Source: Spirochaetota bacterium
GTDB taxonomy: Bacteria > Spirochaetota > UBA12135 > COTS27 > JAFLEE01
Direction: 5' to 3'
Assembly: GCA_017302015.1 (NCBI GenBank)
Contig: JAFLEE010000008.1
Location: 1-64,000, forward strand
Length of the DNA stretch: 64,000 nucleotides
In this document: positions 44,813 through 54,065 of the stretch, one piece after another
Layout: each line of letters starts with the position of its first letter
How positions within the stretch are numbered: the stretch's first letter is position 1
Notes under the pieces: model-generated
The model's database searches: none
What the model was told of the DNA's origin: nothing
The model's input: the letters and a program-made list of their open reading frames with translations, nothing else
Translations under genes and position numbers: made by a program

Positions 44813-45895
44813 ATGGTTCGATGCGTCCTAAGGCTCACTTTTGCCCTATCGGTGATGGGAAGCCTCGCGAGCGTCCTTTGGGCGGCCGCCTCCAATAGCG
44901 AAATGGCAAAAAGAACCTTTTTCCTCAAGGCCCCGGGCGCGCGCGTGGTCGAACTGAAGGGCGAGTGGGCAAAAACGAACATCCCGCTACTGCCCGATGG
45001 TGCGGGGCGATGGTCTGTGGATCTCGCCGCCCTCCCGGCGGGCGTATGGACCTATTCGTTCCTGGTGGATGGACTCAACGTGCTCGACCCGTCGAACCCA
45101 GAGGTCAATCCCGAATATTTCGGGGTTAAGAAAAATATCCTGCACCTCCCCGCGTCCCCCCCAGCGCCGTGGGATTGGCAAAACGTCCCCCATGGGGTTC
45201 TTCACACGCACGCCTATGAATCGAAGGCGCTGGGGCAACGAAGGCATTTGGTGGTGTATACCCCAGCCGGCTACGGCGCAAAGCCTGCTCGGCTGTATCC
45301 GCTGCTGGTGCTCCAACATGGCTTCGGGGGCTCCCGGGGCTCTTGGGTCGCCCATGGAAGGGCCAACCTCATCCTCGACAACCTCATCGCCGCGGGGCAT
45401 GCCAAACCGATGGTCGTGGTCATGCTCGACGGCCATTCGGGGAACTCCCAGCAAGCGCAAGATTCCAGCGGCGTCGAGGCTTTCCGGCAGGAGCTCCTAA
45501 GCGATGCGATCCCGCTGGTGGAAAGGGAGTATCGGCTGGCCGGGAATCCCGGCGCAAGGGCGCTCTTTGGTTTAAGCATGGGGGCCAAGCAGGCAACGAC
45601 CGTGGGCTTGGGGAGCCTCGACCTATTCGGCTGGGTGGGCGGATTCAGCGCGATCGCCTACCCCGGGCCCGAAATACTCGACCGCCTTGTCGAGGCGCCG
45701 GAACGAGCCCAAAGCCTCAAATTACTCTGGCTGGCTTGGGGGCGCGATGATGCGCGCGCCGTGTCGGCCGGGGAACCCTTCCTCGAGCAATTGCGGAAAA
45801 CACGTATCCGATATCAATGGAAAGTGGTGGATGGCGGGCATGAGTGGGCGGTCTGGCAGCGCTGCTTGGTTGACCTCCTCCCTAAACTCTTCTAA
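44813..45895 (+). CDS. secreted alpha/beta-hydrolase esterase with N-terminal glycogen-binding-like (CBM48/E-set) domain
   Basis: From the ATG at 44813 the product is 360 residues with a signal peptide (LRLTFALSVMGSLASVLWA). Residues 30-110 resemble an E-set/CBM48 module (KRTFFLKAPGARVVELKGEW, then GVWTYSFLVDG). The C-terminal domain is an enterochelin-esterase/CE1-type hydrolase: LLVLQHGFGGSRGSW, the nucleophile elbow GLSMG and a terminal GGHEW with the catalytic His. Such enzymes remove acetyl or feruloyl groups from polysaccharides. It follows the GH39-like gene by 120 bp on the same strand. The frame is open from 44687, but that part is GC-rich filler without features. Confidence 0.82.
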   Translation: MVRCVLRLTFALSVMGSLASVLWAAASNSEMAKRTFFLKAPGARVVELKGEWAKTNIPLLPDGAGRWSVDLAALPAGVWTYSFLVDGLNVLDPSNPEVNPEYFGVKKNILHLPASPPAPWDWQNVPHGVLHTHAYESKALGQRRHLVVYTPAGYGAKPARLYPLLVLQHGFGGSRGSWVAHGRANLILDNLIAAGHAKPMVVVMLDGHSGNSQQAQDSSGVEAFRQELLSDAIPLVEREYRLAGNPGARALFGLSMGAKQATTVGLGSLDLFGWVGGFSAIAYPGPEILDRLVEAPERAQSLKLLWLAWGRDDARAVSAGEPFLEQLRKTRIRYQWKVVDGGHEWAVWQRCLVDLLPKLF

Positions 45896-46055
45896 AATCA
45901 AAAAACAGATGCCTAGGCACCTCCATCGGAAGGATCCTCGCGCGCCCGTCGAAGGGCGTTCGCCCGGAGTGGGCGAAATACACTGCCATCGACCCCATGA
46001 ACCGATCGCGATTGGCTAACGATGATTCGGCCCCGCCGCCTCTAGGAGATCCACC

Positions 46056-47531
46056 ATGAAGACCTTTTTTTTCTTCTTGCTCATCGGCTTGATCATTTTC
46101 TCCCAGGCCATGGTCTATCAAGGGCAACGTGAAACGGCCGGGGTGCCGACGCTCTATTGGGTCACGGATCCCAACCCCGCGCGCCACGAGCAGATCGCGC
46201 TCTTTCGGGCCTGGCTCAAGAAGAACAAATACCCCGATATCCAGGTGAAACTGGATGTCGCCAATCGCGGCCTCCAGAAAACGATCGTCCAGGGGGTGGC
46301 CGGCGATATCATCGACGCCGGGGGGACGCAGGTGCCGGTGCTGCAGGCCATGGGGCTGCTCGAAGAGGTCGGGCCGCGCCTGGCCTCCTTCGGGCTTCCC
46401 GTTTTCCAGAGTTACGAGGCCATCCGCCATGAGCTCGTGCTCGACGGGAAGGCCTACGGCACCCCATGCAATGTGACCCCGGCGCTCTATATCGTCAACC
46501 AGGGCCTCTTCGAGCGTTTCGGCCTGCCCCCGCCGCCCCGCCGCTGGTCGTTCGAGGAGTTCGAGAGCCGGGGGAAACGATTCGTGGCGAAAGCCAACGA
46601 GGGCCGCAAGCACCGCGAGATCTTTTTCGCCTATCGGGTCGACAGCGTGGTGCTGCGCCGTTCCCTCGGGCTCGGCGTCTATAACGAAACCCTCACCGGG
46701 CCGTGGCCGGACCTTCCCGCCGTCGCGCGGGTCCTAAAGAGGGTCTACCAGTGGACCTATGTGGACCATCTAATACCCAGCGAGGCCGAACTCTCTTCGA
46801 TGGCCACGGAACAGGGCTACGGGAGCGCCGATTACCAGCTCTTCCACAAGGGCTTTTTCGCCATGACCTGGGGCGGCCGCCACGCGCTCATCCAACTCCG
46901 GCAGATGGCCCCCGCGCTCCATCTCTCGGGGGTCGAGATGCCCAACGGGGGCTACCCCAATACCCTCACGAGCAGCCGTTCCCTCGTGCTGTATGCGGGC
47001 TCCCGCCAAAAAGAATGGGCCAAGTATTTCTTCGCGTTCCTCCGGAGCGAAGACTATAGCCTGCATGTGGTGCAGGATGCCGACAGCATGCCGCCCCTCC
47101 CCGCCGTGCTCGACCGCAAGGCGTTCCTGGAGCCGGCGGCCTTCACCAACGAATGGCCGCTCCACAAGGCCTACGCCCAAGCCGCCCGCGAACTCGCCAT
47201 CGGCTATGAGATCAGCCCGTTCCTTCCCCCGACGGTGAACAGCCTTAAAATGAAGGCGGGGGCCCTGTTTATGAACGGCGTGATCACGGCCGAGGAGGCG
47301 GTGCGCCAGGCCGCGGAGGGGGTGAATGAGGAGATCGAAAAGTACGTGGGGCGCACCCCCGAGCGAAAGCGCCAATTCGAAAAAGCCAAGGCGCTCCAAG
47401 TGAAGATCGATGCCCTCAAGGCCAATGGGGAAAAAATCCCCGCCGAGTGGATCGCCAATAATTTCCTGAGGAAATACTACCTCGATACGGGGAAGGCTTA
47501 CTGGCGTACGGCCGGAAAGACCATGGAATAG
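46056..47531 (+). CDS. ABC-type sugar-binding lipoprotein-like protein (family 1 solute-binding)
   Basis: The protein is 491 residues with an uncleaved-looking N-terminal hydrophobic segment (MKTFFFFLLIGLIIFSQAM) after AGGAGA. The pattern HEQIALFRAWLKKNKYPDI, then VAGDIIDAGGTQVPVLQAM, then AMTWGGRHALIQL is typical of family 1 extracellular solute-binding proteins for oligosaccharides. A charged helical extension of about 80 residues at the C-terminus (EEIEKYVGRTPERKRQFEKA) is unusual for the family. No permease or ATPase gene follows, so its transporter lies elsewhere or it is a sensor. Two esterase-like genes flank it. Confidence 0.8.
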   Translation: MKTFFFFLLIGLIIFSQAMVYQGQRETAGVPTLYWVTDPNPARHEQIALFRAWLKKNKYPDIQVKLDVANRGLQKTIVQGVAGDIIDAGGTQVPVLQAMGLLEEVGPRLASFGLPVFQSYEAIRHELVLDGKAYGTPCNVTPALYIVNQGLFERFGLPPPPRRWSFEEFESRGKRFVAKANEGRKHREIFFAYRVDSVVLRRSLGLGVYNETLTGPWPDLPAVARVLKRVYQWTYVDHLIPSEAELSSMATEQGYGSADYQLFHKGFFAMTWGGRHALIQLRQMAPALHLSGVEMPNGGYPNTLTSSRSLVLYAGSRQKEWAKYFFAFLRSEDYSLHVVQDADSMPPLPAVLDRKAFLEPAAFTNEWPLHKAYAQAARELAIGYEISPFLPPTVNSLKMKAGALFMNGVITAEEAVRQAAEGVNEEIEKYVGRTPERKRQFEKAKALQVKIDALKANGEKIPAEWIANNFLRKYYLDTGKAYWRTAGKTME

Positions 47532-47672
47532 GCCACCGATGCCGGGGGGAAACCCTAAATTCAAGATGCTGCCCCCTTCGCCAGTCGCAGACTCACCGGA
47601 AAGGCCGGCGTCATCGGCTCTTCCTCCTTTGGGCCAATCGTTTGAGATGTCATAAAACGATCGCATTTACCC

Positions 47673-48644
47673 ATGAAGCCCTTCAAAAAGAACGCGCGGG
47701 TGGTCTTTCTTGGTGACAGCATCACCAGCCAAGAGACCTGGCATTCGGCCATCTACCAGTATTACCTCGATCATCGCGGGCAAGAGAATATCCGGATCTT
47801 CAACGCCGGAATCGCGGGCGCCACCGCCCAGGTGGCCTGGCTCTACCGCCACGAGCATCTTTACCGGTTCCAGCCGACCCATGTGAACCTCATGTTCGGG
47901 ATGAACGATATCGGCCGGGGGGACCATGGGCCCCATCCGACGCCGGAACAGATCCAACGCCAGGGGGAGAGTTTCGAGCGCCACAAGCGCTTCATGACTT
48001 TGCTCACCGAGGAGTTCCTCGCGCGGGGGATCACCGTCACCTATTGCACCCCCACCCCCTACGACGCGGCCATGGTTTGCGAAGAGGAGAAGCTTCCCGG
48101 CTGCGCCCCTGCGCTGGAACGCTGCGGGGAACTCATCCGCGAACTCTCCCGCGCCTATGGCTGCGAGTTCGTCGATTTCAATACAGAACTCACCGCGCTC
48201 AATCGGGCGCTCCAATGCCTGGATCCGACGAAGTCGCTCATCGGGCCCGATCGGGTTCACCCGACGGCGGAAATCGGGCACATGGTCATGGCCCGACTCT
48301 TCTTGCGGGCCCAGGGCTTTGAAGAGGTCTCCGCGCCGACCCTCGAGACGCTCCGCTCCCCGACCGCCTTGGCGCTGCCCATCGGCGAAGGCCTCAGGGA
48401 AAAAAATGTGCCGGACGCCGCGCTTCGACGGCTCCTCGCCATCGAGTCGATGCTCCTGCTGAAATACAAAGACGAGCCGCTGGAAAAGAAACTCGATGCC
48501 ATCCGGGAATTTATCCGTGAAAAGAGCGCCGATTCCATCGACTATTTCCGCCAAGGATCGGTCTTTTACCTCGAACACAAGGCCCGACAAGAAGATTATT
48601 TCCGCGAGTCGCTGCGCTTGTCCGAGTGCCTGCACCGGCGCTGA
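47673..48644 (+). CDS. SGNH/GDSL-type esterase
   Basis: The protein is 323 residues. Block I is VVFLGDSITSQ, block II includes IFNAGIAGATA, block III is LMFGMNDIGRG, and block V is DRVHPTAEIGH with the catalytic Asp and His. This is a complete SGNH hydrolase, probably a sugar acetylesterase. There is no signal peptide (MKPFKKNARVVFLGDS), so it acts in the cytoplasm on imported oligosaccharides, or is exported otherwise. It follows the solute-binding protein by about 140 bp on the same strand. Confidence 0.87.
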   Translation: MKPFKKNARVVFLGDSITSQETWHSAIYQYYLDHRGQENIRIFNAGIAGATAQVAWLYRHEHLYRFQPTHVNLMFGMNDIGRGDHGPHPTPEQIQRQGESFERHKRFMTLLTEEFLARGITVTYCTPTPYDAAMVCEEEKLPGCAPALERCGELIRELSRAYGCEFVDFNTELTALNRALQCLDPTKSLIGPDRVHPTAEIGHMVMARLFLRAQGFEEVSAPTLETLRSPTALALPIGEGLREKNVPDAALRRLLAIESMLLLKYKDEPLEKKLDAIREFIREKSADSIDYFRQGSVFYLEHKARQEDYFRESLRLSECLHRR

Positions 48645-48719
48645 CGCGTTCCCCCCGAGCCGAATCGATCGCCCTGCGGTGACGGATGCCTGGGGCGCGG
48701 GCAATGCGAACTTCTGCCC

Positions 48720-49622
48720 TCAATTCCTCGCCCGTTCCCGCTCGCGCCAGCGGCTTGGTGAGACGCCCATGACGGCCTTGAACCGTCGGGTGAACGTGTG
48801 GACGTCGGGGAACCCCAGGGAACCGGCGACGGCTTCCACCCGGTTTGCTTCGTCGAGGAGAAGCAGCGAGGCTTTTCGGATGAGGGCTTCGCGGCGGTAG
48901 CGGTCGGGACCCATGCCGAAGCGGGCCTTGAAGCGTTTGCGGAAGGCGTGATAACCCAAGCCGAGTTTCGCGGCGACCTCGGCGATCGGGATGCCCCGCT
49001 CGCACTCGGACAATTCCTCCACGGCGAGGCGCATGAAGGCGTCAACGGTCTGGCCTTCCGCCGATTTCCGCGGCTTCGGAGGGATGCCTGCTTTCGGGGT
49101 TGGGGGAACGCCATCTACCGCATCGGTCGCCGACCGCGCCGCTTCTGCCCGGCTCCACAATTCGCCTGCGAGCGCCAACATGGGCGCGAGCATCAGGAAG
49201 GGGCGGTGCGCGCCCGCTTGTCGACTGAGGCGCAGAAGCGCGTCGAAGCGCCTGCGGAATAAGGCGATGTGGCCGACGCGAAGGACCGGCGTCCCGAGCA
49301 GGTCGGGGCGGATCTCGGTGAATAGGGGATAGAGGGGCGCGGGGAAGGCGAGGTACCCGCAATGGCAACCGCGCAGGTAGCGCACGTGGTGGCGTCGGCC
49401 CGGAAGACGCAGGAAAAAACAGCCGGGCTCGACGATGCGCGAATCCCCGCCCTGGGGCGCGTACTCGAGCGTTCCTCGGAAAAGAAACACCAGCGCGCAT
49501 TCGGTGCTGATGAAATCCTGCTCCAGGCCGTGGTCGGGAGGTCGGGTGAATCCGCAGCGAAGCAGGCGCCTGACCCGTCCCGATCGCCGCGCCGCCCAGT
49601 GCCAATGCCGCAAGGGGATCAT
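48720..49622 (-). CDS. AraC family transcriptional regulator
   Basis: The protein is 300 residues. The N-terminal part is a cupin-like fold (VEPGCFFLRLPGRRHHVRY). The C-terminal 100 residues hold two helix-turn-helices: IPIAEVAAKLGLGYHAFRK and VEAVAGSLGFPDVHTFTRR, followed by MGVSPSRWRERER, the usual AraC end. It is divergent from the sulfatase gene with about 150 bp between, and convergent with the SGNH gene. Control of the sulfatase/GH2 pair is likely but not shown. Confidence 0.88.
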   Translation of the reverse strand: MIPLRHWHWAARRSGRVRRLLRCGFTRPPDHGLEQDFISTECALVFLFRGTLEYAPQGGDSRIVEPGCFFLRLPGRRHHVRYLRGCHCGYLAFPAPLYPLFTEIRPDLLGTPVLRVGHIALFRRRFDALLRLSRQAGAHRPFLMLAPMLALAGELWSRAEAARSATDAVDGVPPTPKAGIPPKPRKSAEGQTVDAFMRLAVEELSECERGIPIAEVAAKLGLGYHAFRKRFKARFGMGPDRYRREALIRKASLLLLDEANRVEAVAGSLGFPDVHTFTRRFKAVMGVSPSRWRERERARN

Positions 49623-49775
49623 GGAGGCTCCGGTCGGGAGTGTGCCCCGATATTCTCAAAAACGCAACCCGTGTCTCAAAAATGACCTTACGGGAAGGAC
49701 GCCGGTGGCGCATGATTCATGTAGGCTTCCGTGCGCCGACGCCAGGCCCACGCGGTCGATCCGGCAGGAGTTTCC

Positions 49776-51236
49776 ATGGCCCCCAACCTCATCTTCATGC
49801 TCGTGGACGATCTCGGATGGCGCGACCTCTCATGCACCGGGAGCACCTTCTACGAGACCCCGAACATCGACCGCCTGGCCAAGGCCGGCATGCGTTTCAC
49901 GCGCGCCTATGCCGCCTGCCCCGTGTGTTCCCCTTCCCGCGCGAGCATCCTCACGGGCAAATATCCCGTGCGGGTGGGCATCACGGATTACATCAACTGG
50001 GGGCGTGACGGCTCGGATGCCCATGGGCACGCCAAGGGTTATCTGGTGGATGCCCCCTACGCCGACCACCTTCCCCTCGAGGAAGTTTCTCTGGCACGGG
50101 CCCTACAAGAGGGGGATTACCAGACCTGGCACGTGGGCAAGTGGCACCTGGGGCGCGAACCCTACCATCCCGAGCACCACGGATTCGAAACGAATATCGG
50201 CGGCTGCATGGTGGGATGCCCCATCGGGCCCGGATACTTCTCTCCCTGGGGCATCCCCGCATTGGAAGGCGTCACGGTTCCCCCGGGCACCCATCTCGAC
50301 GAGTACCTCACCGGCGAGGCCTGCCGCCTCATCCGCCAGCGCGACCCGGCGCGTCCCTTCTTCCTCAATCTTTGGTTCTACCTCGTGCACACCCCCTTGC
50401 AGGAGCGTCCGGAGCGCATCGCCAAATACGAAGCGAAACGGAAAGCGATGGGCTTGGATGGCTTAGAAGAAACGCGGGAAGGGGACTTTTTTCCCTGCGA
50501 TCACAAGAAGGGCCAGCGCATCACGCGGCGCTTGGTGCAAAGCCATCCCGTCTACGCGGCGATGGTGGAAACGCTCGATGATTGCGTGGGTCGCGTGCTC
50601 AAGACGCTCGAGGAGGAAGGCATCCTCGAGAACTCCGTGCTCGTTTTCACGTCGGACAACGGCGGCCTCGCCACGGCCGAGGGTTCGCCCACCTGCAATC
50701 TGCCGCTGGCGGAAGGCAAGGGTTGGCGGCAGGAAGGCGGGGTGCGCGAACCCCTCCTCATCTCCTGGCCGGGGCGCGTGGTCCCAGGAAGCGTGTGCGA
50801 GACTCCGATCACGAGCCCCGACTTCTATCCGACGTTCCTCGAGGCGGCGGGGCTGCCGCTGCGACCCGAACAGCACGTCGACGGCCAATCCCTCGTGCCG
50901 CTCCTCACGCAGCAAGGAAGCCTTTCCCGCGACGCGCTCTATTGGCATTACCCGCACTACGGGAACCAGGGCGGCACGCCCGGCGCCGCGATTCTGGTGG
51001 GCCGCTATAAACTCCTCGAGCATTTCGAGGACGGGCGGGTGGAACTATTCGATCTCGAGAGCGACCCCGCCGAGAGCGTGGACCTTTCGAAACTGGAACC
51101 GACCCTGACCGCGAAGCTCAAAGCGCGCCTGGATGCCTGGAAAAACGAGGTGGGGGCCCGGCATCCCACCGTGAACAAGGCCTTCACGCCTTGGAGCGAG
51201 GCGCACGCGCGCAAGGGATGGAAACCGTGGGTGTGA
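49776..51236 (+). CDS. arylsulfatase A-like sulfatase
   Basis: The protein is 486 residues from the ATG at 49776 (MAPNLIFMLVDDLGWRDL); the frame opens at 49731. The metal-binding start LVDDLG and the sulfatase signature CSPSRASILTG are present. C51 in CSPSR is the residue oxidised to formylglycine by an anaerobic-type or FGE-type maturase. WHVGKWHLG supplies further active-site Lys and His, and FTSDNGG the later metal ligands. No signal peptide is seen, so it probably desulfates sugars inside the cell, or has an unrecognised export route. Sulfatases here show that the target glycan is sulfated. No maturase gene is within the window. Confidence 0.92.
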   Translation: MAPNLIFMLVDDLGWRDLSCTGSTFYETPNIDRLAKAGMRFTRAYAACPVCSPSRASILTGKYPVRVGITDYINWGRDGSDAHGHAKGYLVDAPYADHLPLEEVSLARALQEGDYQTWHVGKWHLGREPYHPEHHGFETNIGGCMVGCPIGPGYFSPWGIPALEGVTVPPGTHLDEYLTGEACRLIRQRDPARPFFLNLWFYLVHTPLQERPERIAKYEAKRKAMGLDGLEETREGDFFPCDHKKGQRITRRLVQSHPVYAAMVETLDDCVGRVLKTLEEEGILENSVLVFTSDNGGLATAEGSPTCNLPLAEGKGWRQEGGVREPLLISWPGRVVPGSVCETPITSPDFYPTFLEAAGLPLRPEQHVDGQSLVPLLTQQGSLSRDALYWHYPHYGNQGGTPGAAILVGRYKLLEHFEDGRVELFDLESDPAESVDLSKLEPTLTAKLKARLDAWKNEVGARHPTVNKAFTPWSEAHARKGWKPWV

Positions 51237-51458
51237 TGCACACCCGGCGCTTGTTTCGGTAAACGCCGTCATTTCCCACAGCTGGTCGCATACCCGTGCG
51301 GCGTCCGCGAGATCGGCTTGGCCGCCGAGCCGGTCCACCGGGACTGGGCACGGGCCCCTTGAGCAGGGGATCCCGGAGTTCCACCCTCCTTCGATTCGCC
51401 GTTACCGCATATCGTCGAGGACCGATAGACGGGGTCTTCGCCCCTACGAGACCCTCAT

Positions 51459-51526
51459 GCGCAGGATATGATTGATCCCATGCCCGCGCCGGCCTGCGGG
51501 GAAAGCCTCCCGGAGGAACCCATGGG
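51459..51526 (+). promoter_or_regulatory. leader element copy 2, in front of the GH2 gene
   Basis: TATGAT at 51467-51472 could be a -10 box. A GC-rich inverted repeat (about 51483-51501) follows, then CGGAGGAACCCATG, which supplies the ribosome-binding site and the GH2 start codon. The same element is at 40657-40725. Confidence 0.6.
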
Positions 51527-54002
51527 TTTTTTTCGTGTTCTCGCCGTGTGCCTCGCCCTGCAAGCCGCCGCCTTCGCCGAAGAGAACCTCGTGAAGAACC
51601 CGGGTTTCGAGGACCCGGCCGATCTTTCCGCCTGGAACCTGAATAATTGGGCGAAGAACGAAGTTTCGGGAGTCTTCGACGCCGAGAACCCCCGCAGGGG
51701 AAAACTCGCTTATCGGGTGACGATTAAAAAAGTATTAGGCACGCCCGAACTCCACCTGCAGCAGAAAACCGACCTCAAGCCCGGCGGCCGGGTACGCCTG
51801 CGCTTTTCCCTGCGCGGCAGCGGCAGCAAGCCTGTGAGCGTGCTCATCCGCAAGATCGGCGCCCCGTGGACGCCCTACCTGGCCCGCACGGTGAAGATCT
51901 CGAAAGAGTGGAAGGATTATTCTTTCAGCCTCATCCTCCCCGAGATCGACCCCGCGGACACCGGCCTTTTCTTCATCCTAGGCGAGGCGGCCAACCTCTG
52001 GGTGGATGAGGTCAGCCTCACCCCCCTCGCCGACGGCGATGCCTCCATGGCCGACCAGGTCAATTCCCTAGACGGTATCTGGTCGGTTAGATCGGGATCC
52101 TGGCAGCAGGAGGTCGCGGTGCCCGGCTTCCTCGAGAATTTTCCCGGAACGAAGGCGCTCCACGAGTTCACCTTTTCCCGCGCCCTCGAGATCCCCGAGC
52201 TCGGCGATGAACGGCGGCTTTTCGTCCGCTTCGATGCGGTGGGGGACGGGGCCGAGGTCTGGGTGAACGGCCAGCACGCCGGCGGCCACGTGGGGGCCGC
52301 CCTTCCATTCGAGGTGGATATCACCGGGTTCGTGGAATCGCCCTCCGTCTCCAATCGCCTCGAGGTCGTGGTGCGCGATGATACGTATTTCAGCACCCCC
52401 CGCGAGAGCAGCGACTGGCGCAACCGCAAGCATTGGATCCCGCGGGGCATGGGCACCGGCAACCGGAAGGGGATCCTTCAGGGCGTTTCCCTGGTGGCGA
52501 GGCCGCTCGTGCACGTCTCCGACGCCTTCATCCGCACCTCGGTCCGCGAGAAGACCCTCCGTGTGGCGTTCGAGCTCGTCAACGGCAAGAAGGAGGCCCA
52601 GAGCGCCCGCCTGGAATGCACGGTATTGTCGGAGAAGGGCGAGACGGTCATGGCGCTCCCCGCGACTGCCGTCGAGCTCCCGGGCTATGTCATGACGCCC
52701 GTCTCGGTGTCGGCCGCGTTTTCCGGGGTGACGCTCTGGCAGCCCGATCACCCGGCGCTCTATACCCTGCGCACGCGCCTCTTCGGCAAATCGGGGGTGC
52801 TCCTCCATGAGGCCAGCACCCGCTTCGGTTTCCGCGAGGCCTGGTTCGACGGGATCCATTTCATGCTCAACGGCGTCCGCTGCAACCTGCGGGGCGAAAG
52901 CCCCTCCTACGGCGAGAAGCGCGAGATGTTCTTCACCCGGGAAAGCGCCTCGGCCATGCTGAAGAAGTACCAGGCGGTCCACTTCAATACGCTCCGCTTC
53001 CATTCGATGCCCGCGCCGCCCCACGTGCTCGACCTTTGCGACGAGCTGGGCATGCTCGTCATCGACGAGAGCGCCATCTACGCCAGCTGGGGCATGCTCG
53101 ATCCCGCCCACCCGAAGTTCATGGAATCTTGCCGGGAGCACTTGTCGCGTTGGGTGCGCCGAGACCGCAACCATCCCTCCGTCATCCTCTATTCGGCGGA
53201 CAACGAGGGGCTCAATGTGAATCTCCTCTCCCCCGGCCAACTCGCCGAGTTCAAGAAGGTGATCGACGCCCACGACGGTAGCCGCGGCGTCATTTTTGAC
53301 GGCGATGGCACGGCCTTCGGCGCCACCGTGGCCAGCGTGAAGCATTATTGCCGGACCGTGGACGATCTGGCCGAGGCCGGCGGCAAGGCGTCCGGATACG
53401 CCCGCGACCTGCGTAGCGATATCTATTGGGCCACGAATTTCCGCCAGAAATTCCCCCTCGGCATGGGCGAGTTCCTATTCCCCTATGAGCCCAACCTGAA
53501 GGCCAAGGAACGCGAGGCCATCTACATGATGGGGCTGCAAACCCGCGGCTACCGCTTCGCCGATTGGTTCGATATCCGCCCCTATAACCCCAGTTACGAC
53601 GGCTTCCTCAAACCCGAAGGCGTGCGGCCGGGCTACGAGGAGGGCCACGAGATCCTCGTGAAGTCCTTCGCGCCGGTGGCGGTCTTCGATATGGCCTACG
53701 ACGAACTCGGCCCCTTCCCCAAGCCCCCCGCGCTCAAGATCGGGAAAGAGGCCGTGCGCCTCCTCGTCGTCTATAACGACGCGTTCTCCGGGACGTCCGT
53801 CGACCTCTCATGGAAAGCGGAGTCGGGCGGGAAGAAGCTCGCCGGGGAACAGAAGGCCCTCACGATCGGCCTCGGGGAACATACGATTTACCGTATCGCG
53901 TTCACCCCGAAAGTCGCGGGCGAAGTTTCCCTGGAACTCGCCGCGGCGAAGGCCGGGAAGGAATGTTTCCGAGACAGCCGGAAATTCGTGGCCGAGCCGT
54001 AG
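51522..54002 (+). CDS. secreted GH2 family beta-glycosidase with N-terminal CBM
   Basis: The protein is 826 residues from the ATG at 51522; GGAGG lies 5 bases upstream and a signal peptide (FFRVLAVCLALQAAAFAEE) follows. Residues 25-170 are a jelly-roll CBM (NLVKNPGFEDPADLS). The GH2 sugar-binding (about 180-330), immunoglobulin-like (330-430) and TIM-barrel (430-730) domains follow. RCNLRGESPSYGEKREMFF, ELGMLVIDESAIYAS and YSADNEGLNV (acid/base E562) are GH2 landmarks; GMGEFLF (E650) is a candidate nucleophile. The likely activity is beta-galactosidase or beta-glucuronidase on oligosaccharides. It follows the sulfatase on the same strand after 285 bp. Confidence 0.85.
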   Translation: MGFFRVLAVCLALQAAAFAEENLVKNPGFEDPADLSAWNLNNWAKNEVSGVFDAENPRRGKLAYRVTIKKVLGTPELHLQQKTDLKPGGRVRLRFSLRGSGSKPVSVLIRKIGAPWTPYLARTVKISKEWKDYSFSLILPEIDPADTGLFFILGEAANLWVDEVSLTPLADGDASMADQVNSLDGIWSVRSGSWQQEVAVPGFLENFPGTKALHEFTFSRALEIPELGDERRLFVRFDAVGDGAEVWVNGQHAGGHVGAALPFEVDITGFVESPSVSNRLEVVVRDDTYFSTPRESSDWRNRKHWIPRGMGTGNRKGILQGVSLVARPLVHVSDAFIRTSVREKTLRVAFELVNGKKEAQSARLECTVLSEKGETVMALPATAVELPGYVMTPVSVSAAFSGVTLWQPDHPALYTLRTRLFGKSGVLLHEASTRFGFREAWFDGIHFMLNGVRCNLRGESPSYGEKREMFFTRESASAMLKKYQAVHFNTLRFHSMPAPPHVLDLCDELGMLVIDESAIYASWGMLDPAHPKFMESCREHLSRWVRRDRNHPSVILYSADNEGLNVNLLSPGQLAEFKKVIDAHDGSRGVIFDGDGTAFGATVASVKHYCRTVDDLAEAGGKASGYARDLRSDIYWATNFRQKFPLGMGEFLFPYEPNLKAKEREAIYMMGLQTRGYRFADWFDIRPYNPSYDGFLKPEGVRPGYEEGHEILVKSFAPVAVFDMAYDELGPFPKPPALKIGKEAVRLLVVYNDAFSGTSVDLSWKAESGGKKLAGEQKALTIGLGEHTIYRIAFTPKVAGEVSLELAAAKAGKECFRDSRKFVAEP

Positions 54003-54065
54003 GGTTTTTCGGCGGGGAGCGCGCCTAATGGGTTCGGCCACGGCGTCGGGGCGATGCCCGGATCC

